Assembly (NCBI GenBank): GCA_946965045.2
Contig: OX337234.1
Location: 3,658,001 to 3,722,000 of the forward strand
Origin: Epithemia pelagica
Taxonomy: Eukaryota; Bacillariophyta; Bacillariophyceae; Surirellales; Surirellaceae
Length of the DNA: 64,000 bases
Reading direction: 5' to 3'
Below are positions 19,126 through 29,973 of this stretch, one piece after another; the first letter of the stretch is position 1; the number at the start of each line of letters is the position of its first letter. Position numbers and translations under genes: made by a program. The notes below the pieces were generated by a model, which saw nothing but the letters and a program-made list of their open reading frames with translations, was not told where the DNA came from and ran no database searches.

Positions 19126-21129
19126 TTATACGTTGGCATTGATTTTGAGGAGATGATCAAGCGTGCGACAAGAACGATCGGCTGACCCTTGCGCTATTTC
19201 CACAAGATTGCGAAACTGCCAAATCAAGTGTCCAAAGTGTTTCGGATCGTCCAAGGATTTGGCCTCTGCCACGTGAATCTTTGTTTTCTGAAGATCTTGG
19301 TTGGCTGCGACGAAGTTTTCGTCCTCCAGCTTATACTCAAGTGGATCCCGAGAATCTACATGTTTCATCCAATAGCCACAATTATTGCATCGTCCGTCAG
19401 TAGACAGAGACACGCCGTACCCGTCGTACCCGTCGTACATATAGCCATTTCTGTTACAATTCAAACATGTAGAGAGCGTTGAGGGGGAATCAATGACAAA
19501 AAACGTTAAACAAGAGTTGCACTGATAAGCATTGTTGTTCTTGCTGCAAGTACGGCCACACTCCGGACAGCGTTTGTTTTTGACATCCATTGTTTTATTG
19601 ATACTTGCATTCAGAGAGTCATGCAGCAATTTCTCCAAAAGTAGTTTCGGAATTCCAAGGTTGCGCTGCTCAAAAAACAAATTTTCGGCTCCTCCTAACA
19701 TGGCTGATGCGATAAACATCCAATCAAAATGCGTAATGATATCAAAGTTCCACTTTCCCTTCTTGGAGAGCACAACCTCCATTTGGCGTAAAACCATCTT
19801 TCTTGCCATGATCAAAATTTCTGTTGACACCTTTTCGTCAAGAATTCCCATGTGTTTCACTAGGTCGTAGTAGGCGAAAAGCTCATTCATCGGTTTTGCA
19901 AGCTTGTCAACTTCGCTAGGACTGGTGAAAATATGAAATGCATCTTCGACACTTGCACTGTGTAGCTCCATAAATCGAGAATGAATGGGTACCAGCTGCT
20001 TTCCCACCGCCCGACCTCTATCATATAAGCACTGTAGAGCCTCCACATAGTCCATGTTTGAGTGCAGTCTCTGCATGTACGCCTTGATTTGATTTTGAAT
20101 CAACCATTCCTGCGTTGGCGCACCCCCAACGCAATACGCCAAGGCCGATAGAAACTGGTCAAATCGACTATCTTTCATGCCATCATTGTACTGTTTCTTG
20201 TCTTGAATAACTTGATGAGCCCTCTTGTAACGTTCGTCCTTGCTATACTTTCGCCATTGACGACCAAAGTAGTCATGTCCCAATTTATTCACCAGTGACT
20301 CTTCAATCTTAGTTTTGAACTGATCCAAGGTCAGAGTTGATGCAACTCGGAAAATATAGGCATGTCTGGCTGACAAGGGAATTACAATCGGCGTATGGGA
20401 AGCCATGTTCTGAGTGATTGCCTTTGCCTTGCCTTTGATGATCTCCTCGAGAGATTTCTCGCGATTGGGAGAGTGGAACAAACGTTCGATGGCTTCAGTC
20501 GCCTCTTGTACCAAAACTTGATGTTCTTCGTCAAAGGCAATATCATCGACCTTGTTTAGCAAAATGATCAGGGGAACTAATTTCTCATTTTCGCACTTGT
20601 CCTGGGCAAACTTGAGAACCTGAACCTGTTCTTCTGTATTGACACCTTGGAGACCATCCAGCACCACAATCACGCAGTCAAACGTGTGCCAGTTCTTGGA
20701 CACATAATCCTTGTACTTGTCGCTGGTTCCAGCCTCATTGATCCCAGGAACATCAATCAAAACAAGTCTCGTTTTCCTTCTCATGCGGAAAAGTGGTTCG
20801 TCCAAGACAATATCAAACGACTTTTCTTGCAGGCAATTGCTTTCACGAAGGACCTTGTTGTCGTTCGTAATCTCTTCAAGGGTCGACTTGGCGGAGCGAT
20901 ATTCTTCGGGAGACCATGTTGACGCTCCTTTGTTAGACTTACTATCGTCTTTATCTTCGTTCTGGGTCTGATCAACGGAGAGCCGAAATATATTGATACC
21001 AGCAGTGGTTCGTTTCATGGAAACTTCGCTAAACTTGTCCTTGAGCAGCGCATTGAGAACCGTTGTCTTTCCGACGGAAACATATCCAATCATCGCAATT
21101 CTAATTTCCAGCTCATTGGGGAACTTCAT
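19126..21129 (-). CDS. Large zinc-ribbon GTPase, copy C
   Basis: This is an intact 667-residue protein from an ATG at 21129; the open frame upstream starts only with TTG. The N-terminus goes straight into the G domain: MKFPNELEIRIAMIGYVSVG with Lys21/Thr22, RTTAGIN, DVPGINEAG, VIVVLDGLQGVNTEEQ and LLNKVDD. The middle part contains MNELFAYYDLVKHMGI. The C-terminus has CPECGRTC, CNSC, CLNC and CNNCG, a Tyr/Gly-rich insert (YDGYDGYG), then DPKHFGHLIWQFRNLV. It is closest to pseudogene D and to copy F at 58389, which share MKRTTAGIN and long blocks of the helical part. Confidence 0.9.
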   Translation of the reverse strand: MKFPNELEIRIAMIGYVSVGKTTVLNALLKDKFSEVSMKRTTAGINIFRLSVDQTQNEDKDDSKSNKGASTWSPEEYRSAKSTLEEITNDNKVLRESNCLQEKSFDIVLDEPLFRMRRKTRLVLIDVPGINEAGTSDKYKDYVSKNWHTFDCVIVVLDGLQGVNTEEQVQVLKFAQDKCENEKLVPLIILLNKVDDIAFDEEHQVLVQEATEAIERLFHSPNREKSLEEIIKGKAKAITQNMASHTPIVIPLSARHAYIFRVASTLTLDQFKTKIEESLVNKLGHDYFGRQWRKYSKDERYKRAHQVIQDKKQYNDGMKDSRFDQFLSALAYCVGGAPTQEWLIQNQIKAYMQRLHSNMDYVEALQCLYDRGRAVGKQLVPIHSRFMELHSASVEDAFHIFTSPSEVDKLAKPMNELFAYYDLVKHMGILDEKVSTEILIMARKMVLRQMEVVLSKKGKWNFDIITHFDWMFIASAMLGGAENLFFEQRNLGIPKLLLEKLLHDSLNASINKTMDVKNKRCPECGRTCSKNNNAYQCNSCLTFFVIDSPSTLSTCLNCNRNGYMYDGYDGYGVSLSTDGRCNNCGYWMKHVDSRDPLEYKLEDENFVAANQDLQKTKIHVAEAKSLDDPKHFGHLIWQFRNLVEIAQGSADRSCRTLDHLLKINANV

Positions 21130-21789
21130 GCTTGCAGAGAACACTTGCTCTGCTTTTATATGGTAGAAGAAGAGAGGCAAAAGTAGAGCAACTAGTCGAA
21201 CTTGACTGGATCCACGGGAGTCTTGAAGTTATGGACTGTGCCTGATGACAGATGCTTTCTTTTGTTCGGTAAAAGATACCTTTGTCGCTTTTGGATATCG
21301 GAACTTTGTGTGTCAGAATTCAGCTGCCCTCTAGATTCTTCTTCGAAACCAGTTGCATGTTCCCAGCTGACGAGTCCCAAGTTTCACTGGAAAACCTGTG
21401 AATGACGTGTCATTCAGGACCTGCCGCCTCTGGACCACAGGATCCTACAGCATACAACAGAGACGGAGAAAGTATATTCAGAACGTGCCTCTGAGCAACA
21501 GAAAAACACAAGACAACATCCCGCAGAAAGGATTGGCACTACTATCTCGGGCCATATAGCTCCTTCAAAAGCAGATCCATGGTACACCCGCGCCTCTGAG
21601 GGGATAAAGAAATACGAAGAATTGGATTTACCGAATCCGTGTCTTTCTGTGATAACGTTGGCCTGGTAGTCGGAAAACAGAAACAGATGAAAGTGTGAGA
21701 GTTCAATAGTTCAAGGATCCCTCAACAGGAATCAGGAAAATGAATCTTGCACTTGTGGTGCACCGGAGACTAAGAAGCGCCACAACGAG

Positions 21790-22870
21790 CTACTGATCCA
21801 ACTCACTCGTGATACAGAATCTTCGAGTCTTTTTTATCACAGGGACGCAGACTTGAGTGCTCCTGGCGCACACGCGAGACCATCGTCCGAGTACCAAGAA
21901 CTTTCATATTCCATCCCCAAAAGAGCTCAAAAGTATTCTTTTTGGTAAGGGTTTCGTCCAAAATGTTTTTTCACGCACAAGGAACCATTGAAAGCATTTG
22001 CGGTCTTCTCATGTCATTACCCTCATCCGAAACAGCTTGGTTCGATCCGTTTTCCTCATGCATCTTGTTCCGGAAGGATACGCGAAAGATACAAATGCCT
22101 GCTACGGTTGGTTTCATGGAAACTTGAGAAAACTTGTCTTTCAACAGCAGAGTGAGTATATGGACTCACTGCAACGAGAGGTTCCAACTCGTCCCAAGTC
22201 ATCTTCATCGATCGTGCTTTGGTTCAAGCAAAAAAGCAAGGAACCGACACCAAAGGATCCAGTATGTGGATTGTATCAGTGGGACGAGCATTTGAAGGTC
22301 TTTGGCATTCGATACCAGACCGGGAAAGCCGGATTTATTCCGCTTCGTACGTTGTAGGAGTTGCTGTTAGACATGACGAAGAAATGTTCGAATCGATAGG
22401 AGGACACAACTTTGCCCAGAATGTAAATGAGCGACCCGAGTTGCGACATACAGCATGTGGAGTAAGGCATAAGATCTTTGCCGAGAATCTGCAAAGGTGC
22501 AAAACGCCTTGTTCCTGGAATACCACTTCGCCTCGCAGTATTATTTATTCTTCCATTAAACCTTGCCACTTGCCATGTACCAGCAAGGATCGGCTTTCAT
22601 TTCGTCACGTCATGCTTCGTTATCCATTGGCTCATTCAATGCAGGCCACCATGCTCTTCTGTTGTTGCCTCAACCCCGATCAAGACAGACGTTGTTGAGA
22701 AGCTGTTGGTGGAGCGGCTCCATCGTGACGATTCAAATTGGAATTCGGAACAGACAGACAGAGCCAGAACGATCCGTTGAGAGGCTCGCGGAGCGCACGT
22801 CTCTCGCGCAGGGCGGCAAGTGAATGCCCATTTTCTTGTATTTCGGGTGTGTCTCGATTCTCGATACAGG
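21790..22870. repeat. Segmental duplication, copy 1 (pairs with 25828-26520)
   Basis: Blocks at 21790-21870 and about 22455-22860 match 25828-25900 and about 25945-26510 in the same order and orientation. Examples are ATACAGA.CTT..AGTCTTTT, ATTTCGTCACGTCA, AATTGGAATTCGGAACAGA and CCATCAAAGTCCTCT. The extra ~600 bp in copy 1 includes the GTPase relic at 21940-22208. Confidence 0.75.
21940..22208 (-). pseudogene. Relic of the GTPase N-terminus
   Basis: On the minus strand, MKM at 22208-22200 matches the start of copy D. After a decayed and frame-shifted P-loop region, the block KDKFSQVSMKPTVAGICIFR (22145-22080) matches KDKFSEVSMKRTTAGINIFR of copy C. It continues into a diverged linker with a TGA and a weak match to the DIVLDEPL block. 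The P-loop is gone and no later G motif is present, so this is a dead fragment. Confidence 0.75.
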
Positions 22871-23137
22871 ATGCGCCATCAAAGTCCTCTATTGGATAAA
22901 CAACAACACCAACGAACACTACGAATGGTCTTGGAATAAGATCAGTGAACACATAGTTAGCCAAGAAGGACATGGAGTAAACGACATCGATCTAGGTAGA
23001 TCATGCAAATGGAGAGCCACTACAAAACACAGCAATTGTTAGATCTAATACTAGGAGTTTGAATACAGCGGAACGTAACAGGTTTAAGGAGCTCGCTTTG
23101 ATATGCAATGCATGTGAATGACATTCGTGAGATCCAT

Positions 23138-25020
23138 TCAGAGAATGGAACTTAGCGCCCCAAACCGTTTTGGTTCACGACCTAGAACCACTTCATCCAT
23201 GAGCTTTACCAGGTTGTGGTACTGGTAGATCAGGTGCCCAAAATGCTTGGGATCTTCCCGTGACCCCACTTGAACAAATTGCATGTTCGTTTCCTCACTG
23301 TCTCTGCCAACTATTCTGATCAGTGGAACTGCCACAAATTCTCCGTCCACAAGTCTGTATTCCTTTAGTGGATCGCGCTTGTGCATTGGTTCATTCTCGA
23401 CACATTGTGAAAACAATCACAAGAACAACTATTCGATCCGGTTCTTGCGCTAATGCAGTCGTGCAAAGTTACGGTCAACAGAACCCAAGGAAGGCCCAGA
23501 TTTTGCTGTTCAAAAAACTCATGATCCGCTCCTCCCAACATAGCTGATGCGATGAAAATCCAATCAACATGCGTTACGAGACTATAGTCCCACCTCCCAT
23601 TCTTCGACAGCACAACCTCCATCTGGCGAAGAATAATGGTCCTTGCTTTTCCCAAGATCTCATGTGATAATTCTTTATCAAGATTACCCAAGTGTTTCCG
23701 CAGGTTGAAATAGGCAAAGAGCTCATTCATGGGCTTTGCTAGTTTGTCCACTTGGTTCGGACTTGTAAAATTGGAAAAAGCGTCATCGACACTTGCACTG
23801 TGAAGCTCCATAAACCGAGAGTGGATTGAGACGATCTGCTTTCCCAACGCTTGTCCTTGATTATGTAAAGTTTCCAACACTTCCGCAAAATTCATATTGA
23901 AATCCAGCCTCGAGGAACACTCCATGATTTGGTTTCCAATCAACCATTTTTGTGTTGACTCCCCGCCAAGACAGTACCCCAACGCTGACAAAAACTGATC
24001 AAACCGGCTTTCCTTCATTCCATTTTAGTATTGGCATGTGTCACAAACCATCTCATGCGCCTTGCAGTATTGCTCTTCCTCAGCAAATCTTCTCCATTGT
24101 AGACCATAACATTCACGTCCAAGTTTGTTCACTAGGGATTCTTCAATCTTGCTCTTGAACTGATCCAACGTTAAGCTTGAGGCCACTCGGTAGATGTAGG
24201 CTTGTCTCGCCGACAAGGGAATCACAATTGGAATGTTCGTCCTCATGCAATCAAACACAGGCCGGGCTGTGCCTCCAACAATTTCGTTAAGAGAGTTGAC
24301 ACGAAGGGGTGCATCAAACAATTGTTCAATCGCATGAGTGGCTTCGGTCACGAGGACTTGGTGTTCTTCTTCATAAGCTAGATCATCCATCTTGTTGAGC
24401 AAAATGATGAGTGGGAGTGACTTGGCTTCTGTGCATTGGGCCTTGGCAAACTCCAATACTTGGACTTGCTCGTCAGTGTTCACACCTTGCAAGCCGTCCA
24501 ATACGACAACCACACAATCAAAGCTATGCCAGTTCTTGGTAAGATAGTCCTTGTACATTTTGCTTGTCCCTGCTTCGTTGATTCCGGGCACATCAATCAA
24601 TACAAGTCTGGTATCTTTACGCATCTCGAGCAGAAGTTCGTCCAAGGCAATATCAAATGACTTTTCTTGCAATTGACTGTTGCCCCGGAGTTTTTGGTTA
24701 TCCTTTGTGATTTCATCGAGTGTCGATGTGGCTGACCGGTGTTCGTCTGGTGACCAAGACGAAACCACTTGATACAATTCTTCATTCTCTTGCGTCTTGT
24801 CCTTGACAGATAGTCGAAAGCTATTAATGCCTGCTGTCGTTCGTTTCATGGACACTTCACTAAACTTGTCCTTCAACAGAGCATTCAGGACCGTCGTCTT
24901 CCCGACGGAAACATATCCAATCAGCGCAACACGGATTTCAAATTCCGGAGTCATCTTCATTGTGCTTGGATGAAAGCAAAAGACGAGAAATCTGCGCACC
25001 GATTTCCCGAACGGGGTCAT
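23138..25020 (-). pseudogene. GTPase copy D: nonsense codon and lost zinc ribbons
   Basis: The frame opens at an ATG at 25020; an ATG at 24960 (MKMTPEFE) matches copy C better. G motifs are intact (GYVSVGKT, RTTAGIN, DVPGINEAG, LLNKMDD). An in-frame TAA after CDTCQY (near 24027) sits where copy C reads QYNDGMKDSR, and the same frame resumes with NGMKESRFDQFLSAL and runs to about 23365. There the expected Cys-rich region is mostly missing (~65 residues), and the tail (HKRDPLKEYRLVDGEFVAV, then DPKHFGHLIYQYHNLV) continues in another frame to 23138. Stop plus deletion plus frameshift argue for a pseudogene. A truncated GTPase-only product of ~311-331 residues remains possible. Confidence 0.88.
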
Positions 25021-25494
25021 TGAAGTTCAAAGATCCTTGCCATACGGCCTGATTCTGCGTCGTTTGCGCGGTACTTATATGGTATTTGTTGTAGTTCACA
25101 AGAAAATCTGCTGTGGTGTGCTCCGGATCGAAATCATGAAGCATTTCTCATGGACATGCGGGGGGAGATCTTTGTCGTAGAGGCTTGTTTGGACCTTCGA
25201 GGATGAGAGTTGTTGCATCGTGTCTTGGAAAGAATCGATACCTAGCATGCTTCTGTTGCTTTCCGGCTTAATGCTCTCCACTCTCCACTGCCACAATTCC
25301 GATCTACTCTTTGATTCAACCATCGACGTTCTTCTCGGTGCCACTGATTGAGATTTTCATTGTCGAATTGAACCGCATCATGTTATTGCTAGCACGACAA
25401 GCGTCTCGGCTATAATTTTGGCACTTCCGTCCTCTTTGCGCTTCATCAGCTTGCTCAATGCATGCCAAGAAAAAGGAAGCAATATTTGAGAGCA

Positions 25495-25825
25495 AGCTTT
25501 GATTGGAGGAATGCCCTTCACGAATTGATCTCCCCCAAAGCGTCAGTGATTCACTCTTATTCAGTTGCTGATGCAATTCCGACCGACAGTTTCATCTTCT
25601 TTTACTCGATTCTGATCACATGACAGTGTGGGCGAAATTTGAGACCAGGTTTTGATCTGAGGAAAACCCTTCACTGTCCGAATCTCAGTCAGTACGAGGT
25701 ACTCTGCTAAGAGAATCGATCCATTCCTCTCGCTTGGTGATTCATTCTTATGATTTGCTTGTCGATACAAGTTCGGTAGGCTTTAGTTTCTTCGTTTCTC
25801 TCGATTCTGCTGATACCACGACAGC
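25495..25825. repeat. Second copy of the GTPase-upstream repeat
   Basis: Two diverged units share ordered blocks with 10386-10738: TTTGATTGGAGGAATGCCC, GTGATTCA, CGAAATTTGAGACCAGGTTT, CACTGTCCGAATC, GTCGATACAAGTTCGGTAGG and TCTCGATTCTG. It lies about 475 bp upstream of pseudogene D. Confidence 0.75.
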
Positions 25826-25827
25826 GC

Positions 25828-26520
25828 GCTGATCCGACTCTTCCACGATACAGAGCTTTCAAGTCTTTTCATCGAAGGGACGCAAGCTTGAGCGTTCCTG
25901 AGGAGGAGAGGCCAAACTCGATTCGAATGGTAACAAACCTCACGGGGAAGAGGGTAACATCTTAGCCGAGAGAAGCTGCTAAACGGCATAGGGCATCTTG
26001 CTTCCACCCTTCAGCCTTGGAGGAGATGGAAGATTCGCTGTTGTTGCTCAATCGACTTTTGGGAAGCGTCTGTTTCGTTCACTGCTATCCTATATATTTC
26101 AATAATCCGGAAAACAATTGATGCGTTCCACCATCGACTTTTGTTCGGGATGTTTTGCTGCAATACACAACTTTGCGCGTCTTCTTGCATTTCGTCACGT
26201 CACTCTGTGCTCCATTGGCCTGCTCACTCCATGCCAGGTGCTTCTGCTGCCTCAGCCATGATCAAGAGACGTGGTTCAGGACGTCATATGCGGCAAGCCG
26301 ATGGGAGAAACTGGTGGTGCAACGGCTGCGGCCATTGTGAGATTCAAAATTGGAATTCGGAACAGAATAACGGTCATCCGTTGAATCTGGACAGGCTCTC
26401 GCGCAACGAGCGTTATAGCGCACGGCGGCAAGTGAGCTTCCATTTTCTTGGATTTCGTGTGTCTCTCGCCATGAACACAACACTGCGGATGCTCCATCAA
26501 AGTCCTCTTCTCTCGAACAT
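25828..26520. repeat. Segmental duplication, copy 2
   Basis: This is the partner of 21790-22870. It lacks the interval that in copy 1 contains the GTPase N-terminal relic. Confidence 0.75.
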
Positions 26521-26815
26521 CTCGCATCGTCCATAAGCTGAAGTGTCCCTGGCCTGGTAATGTCGCTTCAATTGTACTGTTTCCTTTACTTCGTAGGCCT
26601 TGACATCTCCACCCTACCCTAGAAAAGTGAGCCATTCAATGAGAAACCAAGCGATCTTTTGTACGATTAGAAATAAGAACAGCCTTTTTCAAAAAGACTG
26701 TGATCTAGAAATGTATGAAGAAAAAACAAGTCCTTTGTTTCTTGATTGAGGACCGGAACGTGGGACGTCTTTTCCCAAGTACATCATGTCCCTCAATGGA
26801 AGATGTCGACTTTTT

Positions 26816-27565
26816 CTATCGAGCATGTGTTCGCATCCGTTTCGGTGTACGCCCCAGAATCGGCTCCTCCAGGAGTTTCACAAGATTGCGATATTGGTAC
26901 AGCAAGTGTCCAAAATGCTGAGGGTCTTTCAGTGATTCTGCTTGAGTCACATGAATGTACTGTCCCTGAACTTCTGCCGTGTTTCGTGCAACACAAACGC
27001 CGTCCACAAGACTGCACTCTAGCGGGGAAAACTGTCGAGGTTTCGTTGTCCAGTGGCATATGTTACAATTTCCATGGTCTGAAATATTGCTAGTTTGTCC
27101 AACAGTTCGATACTTGTAACAATGCGTAGAGGAGTGATTCTCGTCATGGTCAAAAAAGGTCCAACAGCCACCGCACTGAAACGCCTTAAGGGAACTCGAA
27201 GTGATAGACAGTTTCTTGTGACAGAATGGACAAGTGCCATTCCCCTTCTCTTGATCTCGGATTGAACACAGAGAGTCATGAAGCTGCTTTTCTAGGAGAA
27301 GCCGCAGCATGCCAAGTGAATGTTCCTCAAAGAACATATTTTCAGCCCCACCCAGCATTGTGGAACTCATCAACATCCAATCGTAGTGCGTCAATGAAGA
27401 ATAGTTCCATTGCCCTTTCTTGAAGAGCACCACTTCCATTTGCTTCAGAACCATGTTCCTACCCCAGTCCAGAATGTCGAGTTCCTTGTCTTCAGTGAGG
27501 ATTCCCATGTGTTTGGCCATATGAACGTATGAAACACGCCGGGCGAATCGATCAGGTTCCCCCAA
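26816..27565 (-). pseudogene. GTPase copy E: 5'-truncated C-terminal fragment
   Basis: The frame begins without an ATG. Its first recognisable block, AKHMGILTEDKELDIL, corresponds to VKHMGILDEKVSTEIL of copy C, so the whole G domain is absent. The rest is well preserved: MEVVLFKKGQWNYSSLTHYD, LGGAENMFFEEH, the Cys pairs CPFCHKK, CGGC and CNICH, and the tail DPQHFGHLLYQYRNLV. The homology breaks near 27560. A product could arise only if an upstream exon supplied a start, and none was seen. Confidence 0.85.
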
Positions 27566-28034
27566 AACCCAGGCTCTTCCACAAAAATGTGTGTCGACCT
27601 CAAAGAGGTAACTTTAAGACAAAGAGGGTTGGCAAGATTAACTAGTTTTCGTGCCCCGACGTATCCACATAAACGAGGGCAACGACTACCCGAGAATACA
27701 ACTCCCTGGGGCTCTCCACCACACTTTGGGGAGAGATTGCTTCTGACGCGATTGTGCGTACACTACATTTTTGGGCCTTGGAACCCACCTTATTGGAACC
27801 TAGTTTAATAATATTGGATCCGTTTCTTCCAGGAGTGAGAGTGGAGTCAATCAAAGCAGCTTGGCCGATATGCAAATGGTGTGGTCCATGGCCGAATCTA
27901 CTCAATGTTTTTGCTGTTCCTTTTAGACGACACGCACCATGACAAATTTCTGGGAACCTTAGTTGATTCACTACTCCCTTACGATTGGCGTTAGCCGCAA
28001 ACTCCGTTTCCATACTGTTGTCTGATTGTCTAGG
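27566..28034. other. Intergenic, no gene seen
   Basis: This lies upstream of the broken GTPase fragment and ahead of the repeat that precedes the DXO-like gene. Only short frames without protein-like features occur. Confidence 0.5.
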
Positions 28035-28181
28035 TAATCCTTTTTTGTCGCAAGATCTGATTGGCCGTAGCTAATCCTTCTTTATTGGTCACGGCCGTAG
28101 CTAATCCTTCTTTTTTATCGCATGATCTGATTGGCCGTAGCTGATCCTTCGTTTTTGTCGCAAGATCTGATTGGACGTTGC
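28035..28181. repeat. Four imperfect 30-40 bp tandem units upstream of the DXO-like gene
   Basis: The units start at 28035, 28072, 28102 and 28142. Each begins TAATCCTTC or TGATCCTTC and contains GATCTGATTGGCCGTAGC, except the second, which keeps only the GGCCGTAGC end. The block ends 87 bp before the ATG at 28269. The embedded ATTGG (inverted CCAAT) could be a factor site, which is inference. Confidence 0.85.
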
Positions 28182-28268
28182 AAGCAGGAGCTATGTATGA
28201 CGAGAAGTGACTTCTCAAAACATAAAATACGGTAGTACCACCAGGAACATCCTTTGTGGTGAAATAAG

Positions 28269-29354
28269 ATGGCGACCAAGCCGTCCTCCAAAACGCAAAC
28301 CGCCGACGAAACGGGGCTAAGTGATCTCCTCGGAAAGCTTGGTCTTGGATCGACGGCATCAAGGAAAGGTTCTCTACCGGAACCCAACCCTAAGCTCAAT
28401 AGGGAACTCGAAAAGTCTCCATTCAAGATCTTTCGATGCATCGCAGACCTCGGCTACTTTGCCTGGACTCCGCAAGGGACGTACCGATCGCTCTCGAGCG
28501 TCACTTCGAGCCAAGAAATCAGTGACCAGGTCAATCTTGGCGGCAAGCCGGACCGATTGGTTCGAATTGCGAGTATTGGTCTACCAAAACGCTTTGCATC
28601 GTTGAGCCCACAAGAATACGAAAATAAGTATCCGCACGGCCAAATTGGCATTGCCTGTTTGCATGTCGCATTCCAATGCCGAGGTGTAGATCATGAAATC
28701 GTCGATTTTGTTTTTGGGGGATCAACCCTCGAAATGCTCGCAACTCAGGATGCCTCATCGAACTTTCTCGTGACGAAGGTAGAAGGAACAAATGTTATTT
28801 TGGTTGTCAAGAGAGAGTCTTATGTTGCAAATTACGCGGACCTTGGCTTTCAGTTTGAACGCTTGATGACGGGAGGGCAAATGTCGGACCGCCACAGTTT
28901 AACATCAGTGCAACACATGCATTATATGCAAGTTGACAAGTTTCGCGTGTTGTTTAGTGCAGAATCTGATGCGCTGTATGAGGGTGAACCTGTCGAGCTC
29001 AAAGCGGCCAACCCTGCTTATTATGGAACCCGAGTCATGTTCCAAATGATTAGCAACGGTAGTCCTACTCTTTGCCAAGGAGTCAAGAGCCGTGGTGTCT
29101 TGGTCGATGTCCGTCTCGAGAGTCTTGGTCAGGTGACCAACACTGCACTGCGTTCGAGCGATAGCATTACGTCTTTGGAACGTCGAATCGTTGACGGCAT
29201 GAAGGCCATTGCGGAACAAATGTCCAACCGTGAGTGTGGCCAAGTCTTCAAAGTTACATTTCGTAGCGGTCAGTTGCACTTGTCGCCTGTGCCAGCCACG
29301 CGAGGCAACGTGTTGCTTCCTCCCGGTCCTGTAGTTAAAGATCTAATTCTTTGA
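28269..29354 (+). CDS. DXO/RAI1-like PD-(D/E)XK nuclease
   Basis: This 361-residue protein has its ATG in AAGATGGCG. The catalytic pattern of the DXO/RAI1 decapping and 5'-3' exonuclease family is present in order: GFQFE with Glu197, AESD with Glu232 and Asp234, VELK with Glu243 and Lys245, and FQMISNGSP with Gln259. The later GVKSRGVLVDVR matches the strand after the family's helix. The E-x-D and E-x-K pairs are the metal-binding PD-(D/E)XK residues. The family removes incomplete or non-canonical RNA caps, and such a role is inferred here. Residues 1-50 are a basic/Ser-rich leader. Overall similarity to animal and fungal DXO looks low outside the motifs, so this is a diverged member. It lies between the GTPase remnants and a DNA transposon, with no sign of belonging to either. 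Confidence 0.75.
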   Translation: MATKPSSKTQTADETGLSDLLGKLGLGSTASRKGSLPEPNPKLNRELEKSPFKIFRCIADLGYFAWTPQGTYRSLSSVTSSQEISDQVNLGGKPDRLVRIASIGLPKRFASLSPQEYENKYPHGQIGIACLHVAFQCRGVDHEIVDFVFGGSTLEMLATQDASSNFLVTKVEGTNVILVVKRESYVANYADLGFQFERLMTGGQMSDRHSLTSVQHMHYMQVDKFRVLFSAESDALYEGEPVELKAANPAYYGTRVMFQMISNGSPTLCQGVKSRGVLVDVRLESLGQVTNTALRSSDSITSLERRIVDGMKAIAEQMSNRECGQVFKVTFRSGQLHLSPVPATRGNVLLPPGPVVKDLIL

Positions 29355-29973
29355 GTTACGATTTACGATCGTTTGTGTAATGTAGGTGACCTTCACTTGG
29401 AAAATAAATCTTCGAGTCGACCCTGGTGCCTTGGCAGTTCTCGTCCGAGAAGGATTCTCAATATAATATATGTCCCTCCAATCATTCCGTGTAACTCCAA
29501 TACGACTATCTCCGGAAACGATCTCCACCATATCGTTTAAAACCTTGAGACAGGCTCGTTCTCACGTCGTCGGTACCATCTTTTTTGCAATGGCAAACGG
29601 TGAACGCTTGAAAAAGGACGACAAAACAATCCACACACATTTTAGTTGCCTCCTGCCTATGTGGCTCTTGTCCATCCGTGCAAAGGAGATTGATGTATCC
29701 TCCTCCTCCTCCTTCTATCGTTTCAGACTCTGGTATTGAAGACGAGACACCATGTCATGACACCCTTGTTCCAGTTCTTTTTGGTTCTCGTGTGTCGTCA
29801 TTCTTGAAAGGAGAGCATGTCCGATCCATTTCGACTTTTCTTTCTTTGCGATCCGCACCTGGATGAATGGATGGGGGGATCAGAAGAGCATGGTGTGCAT
29901 TCAAGATGGACGACACAAGATACCATTTTGTGTGAGTGAAAACCTGGGGAAAATCTTTTTTCTTTGCGGGTCT
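29355..29973. other. Intergenic, no gene seen
   Basis: This holds the 3' flank of the DXO-like gene up to the transposon end. Open frames are short and unconvincing. Confidence 0.5.

Larger units (their letters stand above)
25021..26815. other. Intergenic between GTPase remnants
   Basis: This region holds the upstream repeat at 25495-25825 and duplication copy 2 at 25828-26520. No gene was recognised, and open frames inside the repeats are not protein-like. Confidence 0.5.
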
